Shown here one piece after another: positions 15,875 through 24,958 of a stretch of DNA of 64,000 nt. The notes beneath the pieces are model-generated. The model saw nothing but the letters and a program-made list of their open reading frames with translations, ran no database searches and was not told the origin of the DNA. The stretch is from Streptomyces natalensis ATCC 27448. GTDB lineage: Bacteria > Actinomycetota > Actinomycetes > Streptomycetales > Streptomycetaceae. The stretch spans positions 62,001 through 126,000 of the forward strand of contig NZ_JRKI01000034.1 of NCBI RefSeq assembly GCF_000935125.1. Direction: 5' to 3'. The position numbers and the translations under genes are program-made. Within the stretch, counting starts at the first letter, position 1. The number at the start of each line of letters is the position of its first letter.

Positions 15875-16678
15875 GTGACGCAGACGCCGCAGGTCCCGCA
15901 GGAGCAGTTCGACCTCGCGGGGGTCCGTAACTTCCGTGACGTGGGCGGGCTGCCGACCGTGGACGGGCGTCGGGTACGGCACGGACGGCTCTTCCGCAGC
16001 GGCCACCTCGCGCATGCGACCGAGGCGGATGCGGCGTACCTCGGCGGACTCGGGCTGCACACCGTCTTCGACTTCCGCAATGAGGGGGACATCCGGATCG
16101 AGGGTCCCGATGTCGCGCTGCCGGGTGTACGGAATGTGAACATCCCGCTGACCGACCCGGCCGACGGCGCGGAATTCTGGGCCATGGTGCGCGACGGCGA
16201 ACTTGAACAGCTGCGCGTCCTGCTCGGCGACGGCAAGGCGGCGGCCAGGATGGTCGCGACCTACCGGGAGATCATCACCACCCGCACCGAGGACCACAGC
16301 CGGGTGCTGCACTCCCTCGCCGAGGACAGCGTCCCCGCCCTGATGCACTGCGCCGCCGGCAAGGACCGCGCGGGCCTGTCCATCGCCGTGACGCTGCTCG
16401 CCGTCGGCGTCGAACGGGACGCCATCGAGGCCGACTACCTCAAGTCCAACGAACCGCACCGCCGCTACAAGGTCCGCCGCTCCGGCCCCTCCCCCGTCAT
16501 GCCCCCCGAGGTCGCGGAACTCCTCTCCCCCCTCTTCGGGGCCGACTCCGACTACCTCGCGGCCGCCTTCGACACCATCGAAAGCACCTGGGGCTCCACC
16601 GAGACCTACCTCACCGAGGGCCTCGGCCTCACCCCCGCCACCCGCGAGAAGCTCCGCGCCCAGCTGCTGACCGACTGA
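15875..16678 (+). CDS. Protein tyrosine phosphatase of the PTP/DSP-like superfamily
   Basis: The 267-residue product contains the P-loop LMHCAAGKDRAGLS (Cys at about 158, Arg at about 164), the signature C-x5-R with the K-D-R form common in bacterial PtpB/PTPc-like enzymes. The N-terminal segment GVRNFRDVGGLPTVDGR is also typical (NFRD motif). The GTG at 15875 has GAAGGAA at the right distance; longer in-frame starts back to 15773 lack one. It may act on protein or phosphoinositide-like substrates. Confidence 0.88.
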   Translation: MTQTPQVPQEQFDLAGVRNFRDVGGLPTVDGRRVRHGRLFRSGHLAHATEADAAYLGGLGLHTVFDFRNEGDIRIEGPDVALPGVRNVNIPLTDPADGAEFWAMVRDGELEQLRVLLGDGKAAARMVATYREIITTRTEDHSRVLHSLAEDSVPALMHCAAGKDRAGLSIAVTLLAVGVERDAIEADYLKSNEPHRRYKVRRSGPSPVMPPEVAELLSPLFGADSDYLAAAFDTIESTWGSTETYLTEGLGLTPATREKLRAQLLTD

Positions 16679-16684
16679 GGCGCC

Positions 16685-17854
16685 TCAGGTGCCGGGGTCG
16701 GTGACCCACCCCGCTACCAGCACCAGCCCCGACTCCCGGTGCCGCGCGAGAAAGCCGAAGGGCCGGTCGAAGGTGGCGGAGACCACCTGTGACGTCTTCT
16801 CGGGGCGCAGTGCGGAGCCCGCGCGCATCCCGATGGCCGTGACGGCCGCCGCGCGGAAGCCCAGCGCCCCGAACGTCGCGGTGACGGTCTGACGGGCAGC
16901 GGACACCGCCAGCGGCCGGTCGCTGATGCCGGGGAAGTGGCCGCGCGAGGCATCGGTGGCGGTGGCGAGCCCGAACAGCCCCGCGTGCTCCAGCAGATCG
17001 TGCTCGGCGTCGACAGTGAAGGCCGCACAGCACAGCTCCGCCTGCGGCCGGCCGTCCCAGCTCGCCACCGTCGACACCCGGACGCCCGGCCCGGCGCCGT
17101 CGCTCAGCGCCGTACCGGACCGGACCGGATACGCACCGCCCAGCGCCGCCACGCCATGGCGCAGCACCTCGCCGCCGGACATCCGGGACGGCCCGAGCAG
17201 CAGCTGGACGTCCAGGGCGTTGTCCCCGGCGACCTGCGCGACGGTCAGCTCACCGGCCGGTGTGCGGTGCACCCGTATCTCTTCCGGGTCGCCCCCCGAG
17301 CGCCTCAGGCCAGTCATCTCCCGTCCGGCCCATGGTCCTTCGGCCGGCCGCAGCGGGACGTCGCGGAAGGGCTCGCGCCAGGTGGTGCGGACGAGGAGGG
17401 CGCTCGCGAGGACGAGCAGGGTGGCGGGGTCGGCCGCTACGGGCATCCGCTCGATGAGCCCGTCGGTGTGCCGCCGCACCCAGGCGTTCAAGGCCTTCCG
17501 GTCCGTGGGGGCGTCGCCGGTCAGTTCGCCGTGGACGGCCGGCGGCAGCGCGGCCACCCAGTCCGGGCGCAGGGTGAGGGCGCGCCGGGTCCACAGACCC
17601 AGTGCGGCATCGACGCCGTCCGTCGCGGCCAGCGCGGTGAGCAGGCCGGCGCCCTCGCGTACCGCGTCCCCGGCGTCCGTACCGGTCGCCGCGGCCAGTT
17701 CCTCGCGGGCCGGTCCGGCCGCGGGAGTGGCGAGCAGGGCGAGCAGCGGCCAGAGGCCGGTGGCGGTCAGGGCCGTGCCGCGCTCCCCCACCGTGCGGTG
17801 TGCCCAGCGGGCCGTCAGGTCGTTGACGGCCCGCACCGTCGTCGCAGCGATCAT
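16685..17854 (-). CDS. Serpin-family serine protease inhibitor
   Basis: The 389-residue protein follows the serpin fold, ending with FDRPFGFLARHRESGLVLVA, the serpin C-terminal signature. The strand/breach segment ALLVRTTWREPF corresponds to the conserved N-x-x-Y-F-x-x-x-W-x-x-P-F motif with the first half changed. The reactive-centre hinge reads G-F-R-A-A-A-V-T (332-339). P15 Gly and P12-P10 Ala are kept, but the P17 Glu and the small P14 residue are not. No signal peptide is seen, so it may guard against an intracellular protease. The ATG at 17854 is chosen; a GTG at 17860 is equally possible. It converges on the phosphatase with a 6-nt gap. Confidence 0.85.
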   Translation of the reverse strand: MIAATTVRAVNDLTARWAHRTVGERGTALTATGLWPLLALLATPAAGPAREELAAATGTDAGDAVREGAGLLTALAATDGVDAALGLWTRRALTLRPDWVAALPPAVHGELTGDAPTDRKALNAWVRRHTDGLIERMPVAADPATLLVLASALLVRTTWREPFRDVPLRPAEGPWAGREMTGLRRSGGDPEEIRVHRTPAGELTVAQVAGDNALDVQLLLGPSRMSGGEVLRHGVAALGGAYPVRSGTALSDGAGPGVRVSTVASWDGRPQAELCCAAFTVDAEHDLLEHAGLFGLATATDASRGHFPGISDRPLAVSAARQTVTATFGALGFRAAAVTAIGMRAGSALRPEKTSQVVSATFDRPFGFLARHRESGLVLVAGWVTDPGT

Positions 17855-17883
17855 CGTGCGCACTCCCCCCAGTTGTACGTCAG

Positions 17884-19266
17884 TCAGCGGTTGGCGACCG
17901 CCTGTTTGACCAGCGTCCGCCCGAAGTCCCACATCAGGCTGCCGCCGTTGTGTGCATCGTCCATGACGGCCGTGAACGCCTCGACGAACCGGTCGACCTC
18001 CGGTTCACCGATGATCAGCGGCGGAATGAGCTTGATGACCTCGAGGTGATCGCCCGAGACCTGGGTGAGGATGCGGTGGCGCTGGAGCAGCGGCGCCACG
18101 ACCATTTGGGCGAACAGCCCCTTGCGGGCGGTTTGCAGCATCCGCCAACGTCCCCTCAGCGCAAGGGACTTGGGTCTGCCGAATTCGATGCCGATCATCA
18201 GGCCGCGGCCGCGGACGTCGTGCAGCAGCTCGTAGCGGTCGGTCAGGGCGGCAAGGCGGGTGCGGAGCAGGTCGCCGGTACGCCGGGCGTTGGCGGCGAT
18301 CCCCTCGTCCTCCATGACGGTGAGCACCGCGAGGCCGGCCGCCATGGCCTGGGCGTTGGAGCCGAAGCTGGCGGAGTGGACCAGCACCCGGTCCATGGCG
18401 GAGTAGACCTTTTTGAAGATCCAGTCCTTGCCGAGCGTGGCGCCGACGGGTACGTAGCCGCCCGAGAGCGCCTTGGCCACGCAGACCAGGTCCGGTTCCA
18501 CGCCCTCCTCGTGCTGGTGGGCGAAGAAGTCGCCGGTGCGGCCGAGGCCGGTCTGCACCTCGTCGGCGATCAGCAGGGCCTTGTGCTTACGGAGCAACTC
18601 CTGTGCGGCGGGCAGGAATCCGGGCGGGGTGGGGTGGACACCCTTGCCCTGGACGGGCTCGATGACCAGCGCGGCGATATCGCCCTGGTGCAGTTCCCGT
18701 TCGAGGGCGGCCAGATCGCCCAGGGCGATGGCGGTGTCGGGCAGGAGTGGGGCGAAACCGTCGCGGAATCCGGGCTCGCCGTTGACGGAGAGGGCGCCGG
18801 TGGTCAGGCCGTGGAAGGCGTGGGTGCAGTAGAGGATGCGCGGGCGGCCGGTGGCGTAGCGGGCGAATTTCAGGGCGGTTTCGACGGCTTCGGTGCCGCT
18901 GTTGCCGAAGAAGACGCGGTCGAGGTGGGGCGCGTAGGTCAGCAGTTTCTCGGCGAGCAGGCCGGGCAGCGGCTGGCAGTCGAAGCGGGTGAGGTCGGGC
19001 AGGTCGGCGTCCAGGACGTCGTGCAGGGCCTGGCGGACGACGGGATGGTGGCGGCCCAGGCCCATCACCCCGAAGCCGGCGAGCATATCGAGGTAGTCGT
19101 TGCCCTCGGCGTCCCAGAAGTAGGCGCCCGCGCCCCGCTCGTAGACCTTGTCGAAGCCGATGGTGTGCAGCATCCGCGGGAGCTGGTGGTTGAGGTGGCG
19201 GGCGTGCAGGTCGTAGCGTTCGGCGCCGCGTTCGGCGAGCAGTTTCGCCAGGTCGAACCCGGTCAC
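17884..19266 (-). CDS. hpnO: Class III aminotransferase of hopanoid side-chain synthesis (HpnO)
   Basis: The 460-residue PLP enzyme has FFGNSGTEAVETALKFARYA (about 119-138) and IADEVQTGLGRTG. The Schiff-base lysine is in LVCVAKALSGGYVPVGA. As the last gene of a hopanoid operon it should convert the formyl- or ribosyl-hopane intermediate to aminobacteriohopanetriol. It begins in the ATGA at the end of dxs. Other ornithine/acetylornithine-type class III transaminases share these motifs; the context decides the call. Confidence 0.9.
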   Translation of the reverse strand: MTGFDLAKLLAERGAERYDLHARHLNHQLPRMLHTIGFDKVYERGAGAYFWDAEGNDYLDMLAGFGVMGLGRHHPVVRQALHDVLDADLPDLTRFDCQPLPGLLAEKLLTYAPHLDRVFFGNSGTEAVETALKFARYATGRPRILYCTHAFHGLTTGALSVNGEPGFRDGFAPLLPDTAIALGDLAALERELHQGDIAALVIEPVQGKGVHPTPPGFLPAAQELLRKHKALLIADEVQTGLGRTGDFFAHQHEEGVEPDLVCVAKALSGGYVPVGATLGKDWIFKKVYSAMDRVLVHSASFGSNAQAMAAGLAVLTVMEDEGIAANARRTGDLLRTRLAALTDRYELLHDVRGRGLMIGIEFGRPKSLALRGRWRMLQTARKGLFAQMVVAPLLQRHRILTQVSGDHLEVIKLIPPLIIGEPEVDRFVEAFTAVMDDAHNGGSLMWDFGRTLVKQAVANR

Positions 19267-21164
19267 GAGGCGCTCTCCTCGTGGGCCGGCGCGGGGTTCT
19301 TGCGGGCCAGCGCGTCGCTGATGCGGGCGGCGATCCCGGCCGGGGTGAGCCCGACGTCGGCCAGCAGCTCACCGCGTTTGGCGTGCGGCAGGAACTGGTC
19401 GGGGATGCCGAAGGTGAGCAGCGGTACGTCCACGTCCGCATCCCGCAGCGCCTGGCCGACCGCCGAACCGACGCCTCCGGTACGGAGGTTGTCCTCGACG
19501 ACCGCCACCAGGGCGTACTGCGCGGCGAGCGGGGGGAGGGCGGGATCGACGGGTTTGACCCAGCGCGGGTCGATGACCGTGGTGTCGACGCCGCGCGCCG
19601 CGAGGAGTTCGGCGGCCCGCAGGCACACCGGCGCCATCACGCCGACCGCGATCAGCAGGACGTCCGGCTGCGGCCTACGGTGCAGCACGTCGGCGCCGCC
19701 GATGCGGCCGACGGCCGGGACCGGGTCGCCCACCGTCTCCTTGGGGTAGCGGATCACCGTGGGCGCATCGTCCACGTCGAGGGCCTCGCGCAGCTGGGCG
19801 CGGAGCTGGTCGGCGTCGCGCGGTGCGGCGATCCGCAGCCCCGGTACGACGCCCAGCACGGACAGGTCCCACATGCCGTTGTGCGAGGCGCCGTCGGTGC
19901 CGGTGACACCGGCCCGGTCCAGGACGAAGGTGACGCCGCAGCGGTGCAGGGCGACGTCCATCAGGATCTGGTCGAAGGCGCGGTTGAGGAAGGTGGCGTA
20001 GACGGCGAACACCGGGTGGAGTCCGCCGGTGGCCAGCCCCGCGGCCGAGACCGCGGCGTGCTGTTCGGCGATGCCCACGTCCCAGATCCGGTCCGGATAG
20101 GCGCGGGCGAACTTCTCCAGGCCGAGAGGCTGGAGCATCGCCGCCGTCAGGGCGACGACGTCGGGGCGCTCGGCCCCGATCCGTACCATCTCGTCGCCGA
20201 AGACGGAGGTCCAGGAGGGGGCGTCGGCCGCGGTGACGGGGGCGCAGGTCAGGGGGTCCATCACGCCGACGGTGTGGAAGTGGTCCGCCTCGTCCTCCAG
20301 GGCGGGCGGGTAGCCGCGTCCCTTCTGGGTCAGCGTGTGCACCAGCACCGGGCCGCCGAAGCGTTTGGCGCGGGTCAGCGCGGATTCGACGGCCGCGATG
20401 TCGTGCCCGTCGATCGGGCCGAGGTACTTCAGGCCCAGGTCCTCGAACATGCCCTGGGGCGCGAAGGCGTCCTTGAAGCCCTTCTTCGCGCCGTGCAGCG
20501 ATCCGTAGAGCGGCTGGCCGACGACGGGGGTGCGCTGGAGGACGTCCTTGCCCCAGGCCAGGAACTTCTCGTAGCCGTCGGAGGTGCGCAGGGCGGCGAG
20601 GTGGTGGGCGAGGCCGCCGATGGTGGGGGCGTAGGAGCGCTCGTTGTCGTTGACGACGATGATCAGCGGGCGGTCCTTGGCGGCGGCGATGTTGTTGAGG
20701 GCCTCCCAGGCCATGCCGCCGGTCAGCGCCCCGTCACCGATGACGGCGACGACATGGTCGCTGACGCCGCGGACCCGGTTGGCCTTGGCGAGCCCGTCGG
20801 CCCAGGCCAGGACCGTGGAGGCGTGGCTGTTCTCGATGATGTCGTGCGGCGATTCGGCGCGGGAGGGATAGCCGGACAGGCCGCCTTTGGCCCGGAGCTT
20901 CGAGAAGTCCTGACGTCCCGTCACGAGCTTGTGGACATACGACTGGTGGCCGGTGTCCCACAGGATGCGGTCGGCGGGTGAGTCGAAGACCCGGTGCAGG
21001 GCCAGGGTCAGCTCGACCACGCCGAGGTTGGGCCCCAGGTGGCCGCCGGTGCGGGCGACGGACTGTACGAGGAACTGGCGGATTTCCTCGGCGAGTTCCG
21101 CCATCCGCTCCCCGGGCAGCGCTTTGAGGTCGCGTGGCGCACGGATGTGTTCCAGCAGGGTCAT
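19263..21164 (-). CDS. dxs: 1-Deoxy-D-xylulose-5-phosphate synthase
   Basis: The 633-residue thiamine-diphosphate enzyme condenses pyruvate and glyceraldehyde 3-phosphate in the first step of the MEP pathway. It has DTGHQSYVHK, the ThDP-binding GDGALTGGMAWEALNN ... VNDNERSYAPTIGG, the catalytic Glu in WDVGIAEQHA and the transketolase C-terminal domain. The ATG at 21164 is preferred to one 8 codons earlier because MTLLEHIRAPRDLKALPGER is the usual DXS N-terminus. Position between hpnH and hpnO suggests a dedicated copy that supplies C5 units for hopanoids; Streptomyces usually have a second, housekeeping dxs elsewhere. Confidence 0.95.
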   Translation of the reverse strand: MTLLEHIRAPRDLKALPGERMAELAEEIRQFLVQSVARTGGHLGPNLGVVELTLALHRVFDSPADRILWDTGHQSYVHKLVTGRQDFSKLRAKGGLSGYPSRAESPHDIIENSHASTVLAWADGLAKANRVRGVSDHVVAVIGDGALTGGMAWEALNNIAAAKDRPLIIVVNDNERSYAPTIGGLAHHLAALRTSDGYEKFLAWGKDVLQRTPVVGQPLYGSLHGAKKGFKDAFAPQGMFEDLGLKYLGPIDGHDIAAVESALTRAKRFGGPVLVHTLTQKGRGYPPALEDEADHFHTVGVMDPLTCAPVTAADAPSWTSVFGDEMVRIGAERPDVVALTAAMLQPLGLEKFARAYPDRIWDVGIAEQHAAVSAAGLATGGLHPVFAVYATFLNRAFDQILMDVALHRCGVTFVLDRAGVTGTDGASHNGMWDLSVLGVVPGLRIAAPRDADQLRAQLREALDVDDAPTVIRYPKETVGDPVPAVGRIGGADVLHRRPQPDVLLIAVGVMAPVCLRAAELLAARGVDTTVIDPRWVKPVDPALPPLAAQYALVAVVEDNLRTGGVGSAVGQALRDADVDVPLLTFGIPDQFLPHAKRGELLADVGLTPAGIAARISDALARKNPAPAHEESAS

Positions 21165-21184
21165 GCTCGGTCCCCCTCCCCGGG

Positions 21185-22210
21185 TCACCGGCGGTTTCCG
21201 CCGGCGGTTTCCTTGATCGCCCGCAGCGATTCCTTCAGGGATCCCATGGTGGCCAGGACGGCGGTGGGCTCATAGCCGCAGTGCGCCATGCAGTTGGCAC
21301 AGCGGGGGTCCTTGCCACGGCCGTACTTGTTCCAGTCGGTCTCCTCGATGAGCTCCCGGTAGGTGGGGACATAGCCGTCGCTCATCAGATAGCAGGGCCG
21401 CTGCCAGCCGAAGAGGGAGTAGTTGGGAATCGCCCAGGCCGTGCAGGGGAAGTCCGCCTTGCCTTCCAGGAAGTCGAGGAAGAGCGGGCTGTGGTTGAGC
21501 CGCCAGCGCCGGCGGTTGCCGCCCGCGAATGCCTTTTTGAACAGCTCACGGGTCTGCTCGACGCCCAGGAAATGCTCCTGGTCGGGGGCCTTTTCGTAGG
21601 CGTAGGCGGGCGACAGCATCATTTCGTCGACCTGGAGGTCGTCATTGAGGAAGTTGAGGACCTCGATGATGGTCTGCGGGGTGTCGGTGTTGAAGAAGGT
21701 GGAGTTGGTGGTGACCCGGAAGCCGCGCCGCTTGGCCTCCTTGATGGCCGCCACCGCTTCGTCGAAAACGCCTTCCTTGGCGACGGATTCGTCGTGGCGC
21801 TCCTGCATTCCGTCGATATGCACCGCGAAGGCGAAATACGGCGAGGGCGTGAAGGCGTCCATCTTCTTGCGCAGCAGCATCGCATTGGTGCACAGAAAGA
21901 CGTACTTGCGCTTCGCCACCAACTGCCGGACGATCTCGTCGATCTGCGGATGCATCAGGGGCTCGCCGCCCGCGATGGAGACCATCGGCGCACCGGATTC
22001 CAGCACCGCGCCGACCGCCTGGGCCACCGGCATCCGCTGTTTGAGGACGCCCGCCGGATGCTGGATCTTTCCGCAGCCCTCGCATTTGAGATTGCAGGCG
22101 AAGAGCGGCTCCAGTTCGACGATCAGCGGGAATTTCTCGCGCCGCCGCAGCACTTTCTGTTCAAAGAGATAGGTCCCGACCCGGATGGTCTGGCGAAGCG
22201 GCATGGCCAT
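21185..22210 (-). CDS. hpnH: Adenosyl-hopene transferase, radical SAM
   Basis: The 341-residue enzyme has the radical-SAM cluster motif in FACNLKCEGCGKI (Cys39, Cys43, Cys46), followed by SIAGGEPLMHPQ, the SAM-binding GGE motif. A Cys-rich C-terminus (CANCMAHCGYEP) is typical of HpnH. It joins a 5'-deoxyadenosyl radical to diploptene to give adenosylhopane, the first C35 hopanoid. The ATG at 22210 gives MAMPLRQTIRVG, the conserved family N-terminus; the longer 354-residue reading is less likely. It lies 5 nt after hpnG and 20 nt before dxs. Confidence 0.95.
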   Translation of the reverse strand: MAMPLRQTIRVGTYLFEQKVLRRREKFPLIVELEPLFACNLKCEGCGKIQHPAGVLKQRMPVAQAVGAVLESGAPMVSIAGGEPLMHPQIDEIVRQLVAKRKYVFLCTNAMLLRKKMDAFTPSPYFAFAVHIDGMQERHDESVAKEGVFDEAVAAIKEAKRRGFRVTTNSTFFNTDTPQTIIEVLNFLNDDLQVDEMMLSPAYAYEKAPDQEHFLGVEQTRELFKKAFAGGNRRRWRLNHSPLFLDFLEGKADFPCTAWAIPNYSLFGWQRPCYLMSDGYVPTYRELIEETDWNKYGRGKDPRCANCMAHCGYEPTAVLATMGSLKESLRAIKETAGGNRR

Positions 22211-22215
22211 CTGAC

Positions 22216-22872
22216 TCACCTCCTGGGGAGCAGCAACGAACGGTGCCATTCGAAGAGAACAGGAAGAACCGAGCGCAGCACACGGAAGGCCGATATTCCA
22301 CCGCGCACGGTGCCGATCCGTACGAGTTCATGTTCTGGAGCGTCCACGACCACCCGGACGGCCGCAACGGGGCGGGGTCCGGCGCGCTGCGCGGCGCGCA
22401 GGGTGGCCGCGGATTCCATGTCCACCGCGATCGCGCCCGCGGCGTGCAGCGCGGCCCGCTCGGCGCCGTGGACGATGTGGTCCGAGCCGCGCAGCAGGCC
22501 GGTGTGGACGGTCAGCCCGCGCCGGTCAAGGGCCGCGAGGAGCGGGCCGTTGTCGCGGCAGACGACGTCATGGGCCTCGGGGCGGTGGTCGCGGGTGGCC
22601 TCGGCGACCACCACGTCACCCGGCCGCATCCCCGGGGCCAGCCCGGCACAGAAACCGCTGGCCACGACCGGTGACCGCGCGGTGGCGGCGCCCTCGCGCA
22701 GCGCCGGGTCCAGGGCCCGCTCGGCCGCCTGCGGCCCCATGCCCGTACGGAGGGTGACCACCGGCGGACGCGGGCCGTCCGCTTTCCCGCCCCGCAGCGC
22801 CCATCGCTCGATGCCCAGCGCGCAGGCGATCAGCAGCGGCGGTTCGGCGTCTGCCGGGGCCGGTCTCGGCAT
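22216..22872 (-). CDS. hpnG: Hopanoid-associated nucleosidase/phosphorylase
   Basis: The 218-residue protein resembles MTA/SAH nucleosidases and purine phosphorylases, with SGFCAGLAPGMRPGDVVVAE, a VDMESAA segment (substrate ribose-binding Glu) and a C-terminal helix. In hopanoid operons it removes adenine from adenosylhopane to give ribosylhopane or its phosphate. The ATG (22870-22872) overlaps the shc stop by one base (TGATG), a coupled start. Everything upstream in this frame is shc read out of frame. Confidence 0.9.
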   Translation of the reverse strand: MPRPAPADAEPPLLIACALGIERWALRGGKADGPRPPVVTLRTGMGPQAAERALDPALREGAATARSPVVASGFCAGLAPGMRPGDVVVAEATRDHRPEAHDVVCRDNGPLLAALDRRGLTVHTGLLRGSDHIVHGAERAALHAAGAIAVDMESAATLRAAQRAGPRPVAAVRVVVDAPEHELVRIGTVRGGISAFRVLRSVLPVLFEWHRSLLLPRR

Positions 22873-24851
22873 CAGTCCCCCAACGGCGCGTCGGCCGGTC
22901 CGCCGTGGACGTAGCGGCCCAGGGCCGTCAGCGGGAAGACCTGGCGGTAGAGGTGGTAGTTGATGGAGAAGTCCCAGGGGAACCCCGTACCGGTGAAGTG
23001 CGGCTCGTCCCAGGAGCCGTCCGCGCGCTGGGTGTCGACCAGATGGCGCACCCCGCGCCGTACCGCCTGGCTCTCCCGCTCCCCCGCCGCCAGCAGCGCC
23101 ATCAGCCCCCAGGCGGTCTGCGAGGGGGTGGAGGCGCCGCGGCCGGCCCAGCGGTTCTTGTCCTGGTAGGAGCGCTGGTCCTCGCCCCAGCCGCCGTCGT
23201 CGTTCTGCACCCGCTCCAGCCAGCCGACGGCCCGGCGGACGGCCGGGTGCGAGGCGGGAATACCGGCCGCGGCGAGAGCGGGCAGGACGGATCCGGTGCC
23301 GTAGACGTAGTTGGTGCCCCAGCGGCCGAACCAGGCGCCGCTGGGCTCCTGTTCGGCCAGCAGCCACTCCAGCCCCCGGCGGGTACGGGGATCGTGACTG
23401 CGGCCGACATCGGCGAGCATCTCGACGACATGGGCGGTGACATCGGCCGACGGCGGGTCGATGACCTCCCCGAAGTCGCAGAACGGCAGGCGGTTGGGAA
23501 ACCGGCTGGTGTTGTCGGCGTCGAAGGCGCCCCAGGCACCGTTGCGGGACTGCATGCCGAGGTTCCACCGCACCGCGCGGCGGATCGCGGCGTCCACCCG
23601 CTGGGGGTCGGGGTGCTCGACCCGGCGCAGCGCCAGCACCACTTCGGCGGTGTCGTCGATGTCGGGGTAGTTGTCGTTCTCGAACTCGAACGACCAGCCG
23701 CCGGGTGGGAGTTGGGGGCGGCGCACCGACCAGTCGCCGGGCCGCAGGACCTGTTCGTCCAGCATCCAGTCGGCGGCCTTGACCAGCTGCGGATGGTCGG
23801 CGGGCAGCCCGGCGTCGGCGAGCGCGATGGTGGCCAGACAGGTGTCCCAGACCGGGGACTGACATGCCTCGATCATCCGGGCACCGTCCTCGCGCCAGAC
23901 GGCGAAACGATCCAGCGAGGCCAGGCCGTGGCGCAGCACCGGGTGGTCGAGGTCGTAGCCCAGCAGGTGCAGGGCGATCAGGGAGTAGACCGCGGGGGGC
24001 TGGATGCCGCCCCAGCAGCCGTCGTTCTCCTGGCGCTCGATGATCCACTGGGCGGCCGTACGCATCGCATTGCGGCGCAGCCGGCGCGGGGCGACCTTGT
24101 GGTAGACGTGCAGCGCCCGGTCCAGGCGCTGGAAGAGGCCGTCCCAGGTGGTGACGGGGGCGAGCGGGCGCGGCGGGTTGGGGCGGCGCGGGTCGGCGTG
24201 GAGCTCGTCGAGGGCGAACGGCGCCGGGCGGACCGGGCGCTTGGCCGAGACGATGGTCAGGGCCACTATCGTCTGCCGGGCCCAGCAGCCGAAGTCGTAG
24301 ATGTTGAGCGGGAGCCACTTGGGGACGTAGATGAGCTCCGGGGGGAGTTCGGGCAGGTCCTCCCATCGCCACCAGCCGAAGAGGGCCAGCCAGATGCGGG
24401 TGAAGACCCTGGCGGAGGCGATGCCGCCGCGGTCGCGGATCCAGGCGGCGGCCCTGGCCATATGGGGCGCGTTCGGGGCGTCCCCGGCCAGTCGCAGCGC
24501 CACGTACGCCTCGATGGTGGCGGACAGTTCGCCGGGCCCGCCGTGGAAGGTGGCCCAGGTGCCGTCCGCGCTCTGCTCGCCGCGGATGAAGCGGGCGGCG
24601 GCCTCGGTGAGCTTCGGGTCGGTCACGCCCAGGAACTGACGGAGCAGCAGGTCCTCGGCGTCCATCGTGACGTTGGTCTCGAGGTCGCCCTTCCACCAGC
24701 CGGCCGGGTCCTGAAGGGCGAGCAGATGGTCGGTGGCGCGGGCGGTGGCCCGCCGCGCCGCGGTCAGGTCGGTCTTCTCAGCGGTGGCATCGCTGGCCGA
24801 AGGGGCCCGGGGCGGCAGCGCCCCGGTGCTTCCGTCGGTCGTCGCTGTCAT
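22872..24851 (-). CDS. shc: Squalene-hopene cyclase
   Basis: The 659-residue enzyme cyclises squalene to hopene and hopanol. The protonating D-x-D-D-T-A motif is in YPDIDDTAEVVLAL (about 395-408). Several QW repeats (Q-x3-G-x-W), such as QENDGCWGG, QSADGTWATF, QEPSGAWFGRWG and QRADGSWDE, mark the alpha-alpha barrels. Its length is normal for the family. It acts at the membrane as a monotopic protein. It follows the polyprenyl synthetase gene by 107 bp, the widest internal gap in the operon. Confidence 0.97.
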   Translation of the reverse strand: MTATTDGSTGALPPRAPSASDATAEKTDLTAARRATARATDHLLALQDPAGWWKGDLETNVTMDAEDLLLRQFLGVTDPKLTEAAARFIRGEQSADGTWATFHGGPGELSATIEAYVALRLAGDAPNAPHMARAAAWIRDRGGIASARVFTRIWLALFGWWRWEDLPELPPELIYVPKWLPLNIYDFGCWARQTIVALTIVSAKRPVRPAPFALDELHADPRRPNPPRPLAPVTTWDGLFQRLDRALHVYHKVAPRRLRRNAMRTAAQWIIERQENDGCWGGIQPPAVYSLIALHLLGYDLDHPVLRHGLASLDRFAVWREDGARMIEACQSPVWDTCLATIALADAGLPADHPQLVKAADWMLDEQVLRPGDWSVRRPQLPPGGWSFEFENDNYPDIDDTAEVVLALRRVEHPDPQRVDAAIRRAVRWNLGMQSRNGAWGAFDADNTSRFPNRLPFCDFGEVIDPPSADVTAHVVEMLADVGRSHDPRTRRGLEWLLAEQEPSGAWFGRWGTNYVYGTGSVLPALAAAGIPASHPAVRRAVGWLERVQNDDGGWGEDQRSYQDKNRWAGRGASTPSQTAWGLMALLAAGERESQAVRRGVRHLVDTQRADGSWDEPHFTGTGFPWDFSINYHLYRQVFPLTALGRYVHGGPADAPLGD

Positions 24852-24958
24852 GGCTTCCCCTTCTGCGGTGAACGGTCACGGCTCAGCTCAGGGATTCCGT
24901 CGGCCGGCGCCCGGCTGGCACCGGCCGGCGACTGCGAACTAGTTCGTGTCGATAGTGA

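Noticed and set aside
22873..24696. Long open frame upstream of hpnG
   Set aside because: It is squalene-hopene cyclase read in another frame, rich in Arg/Pro/Gly.
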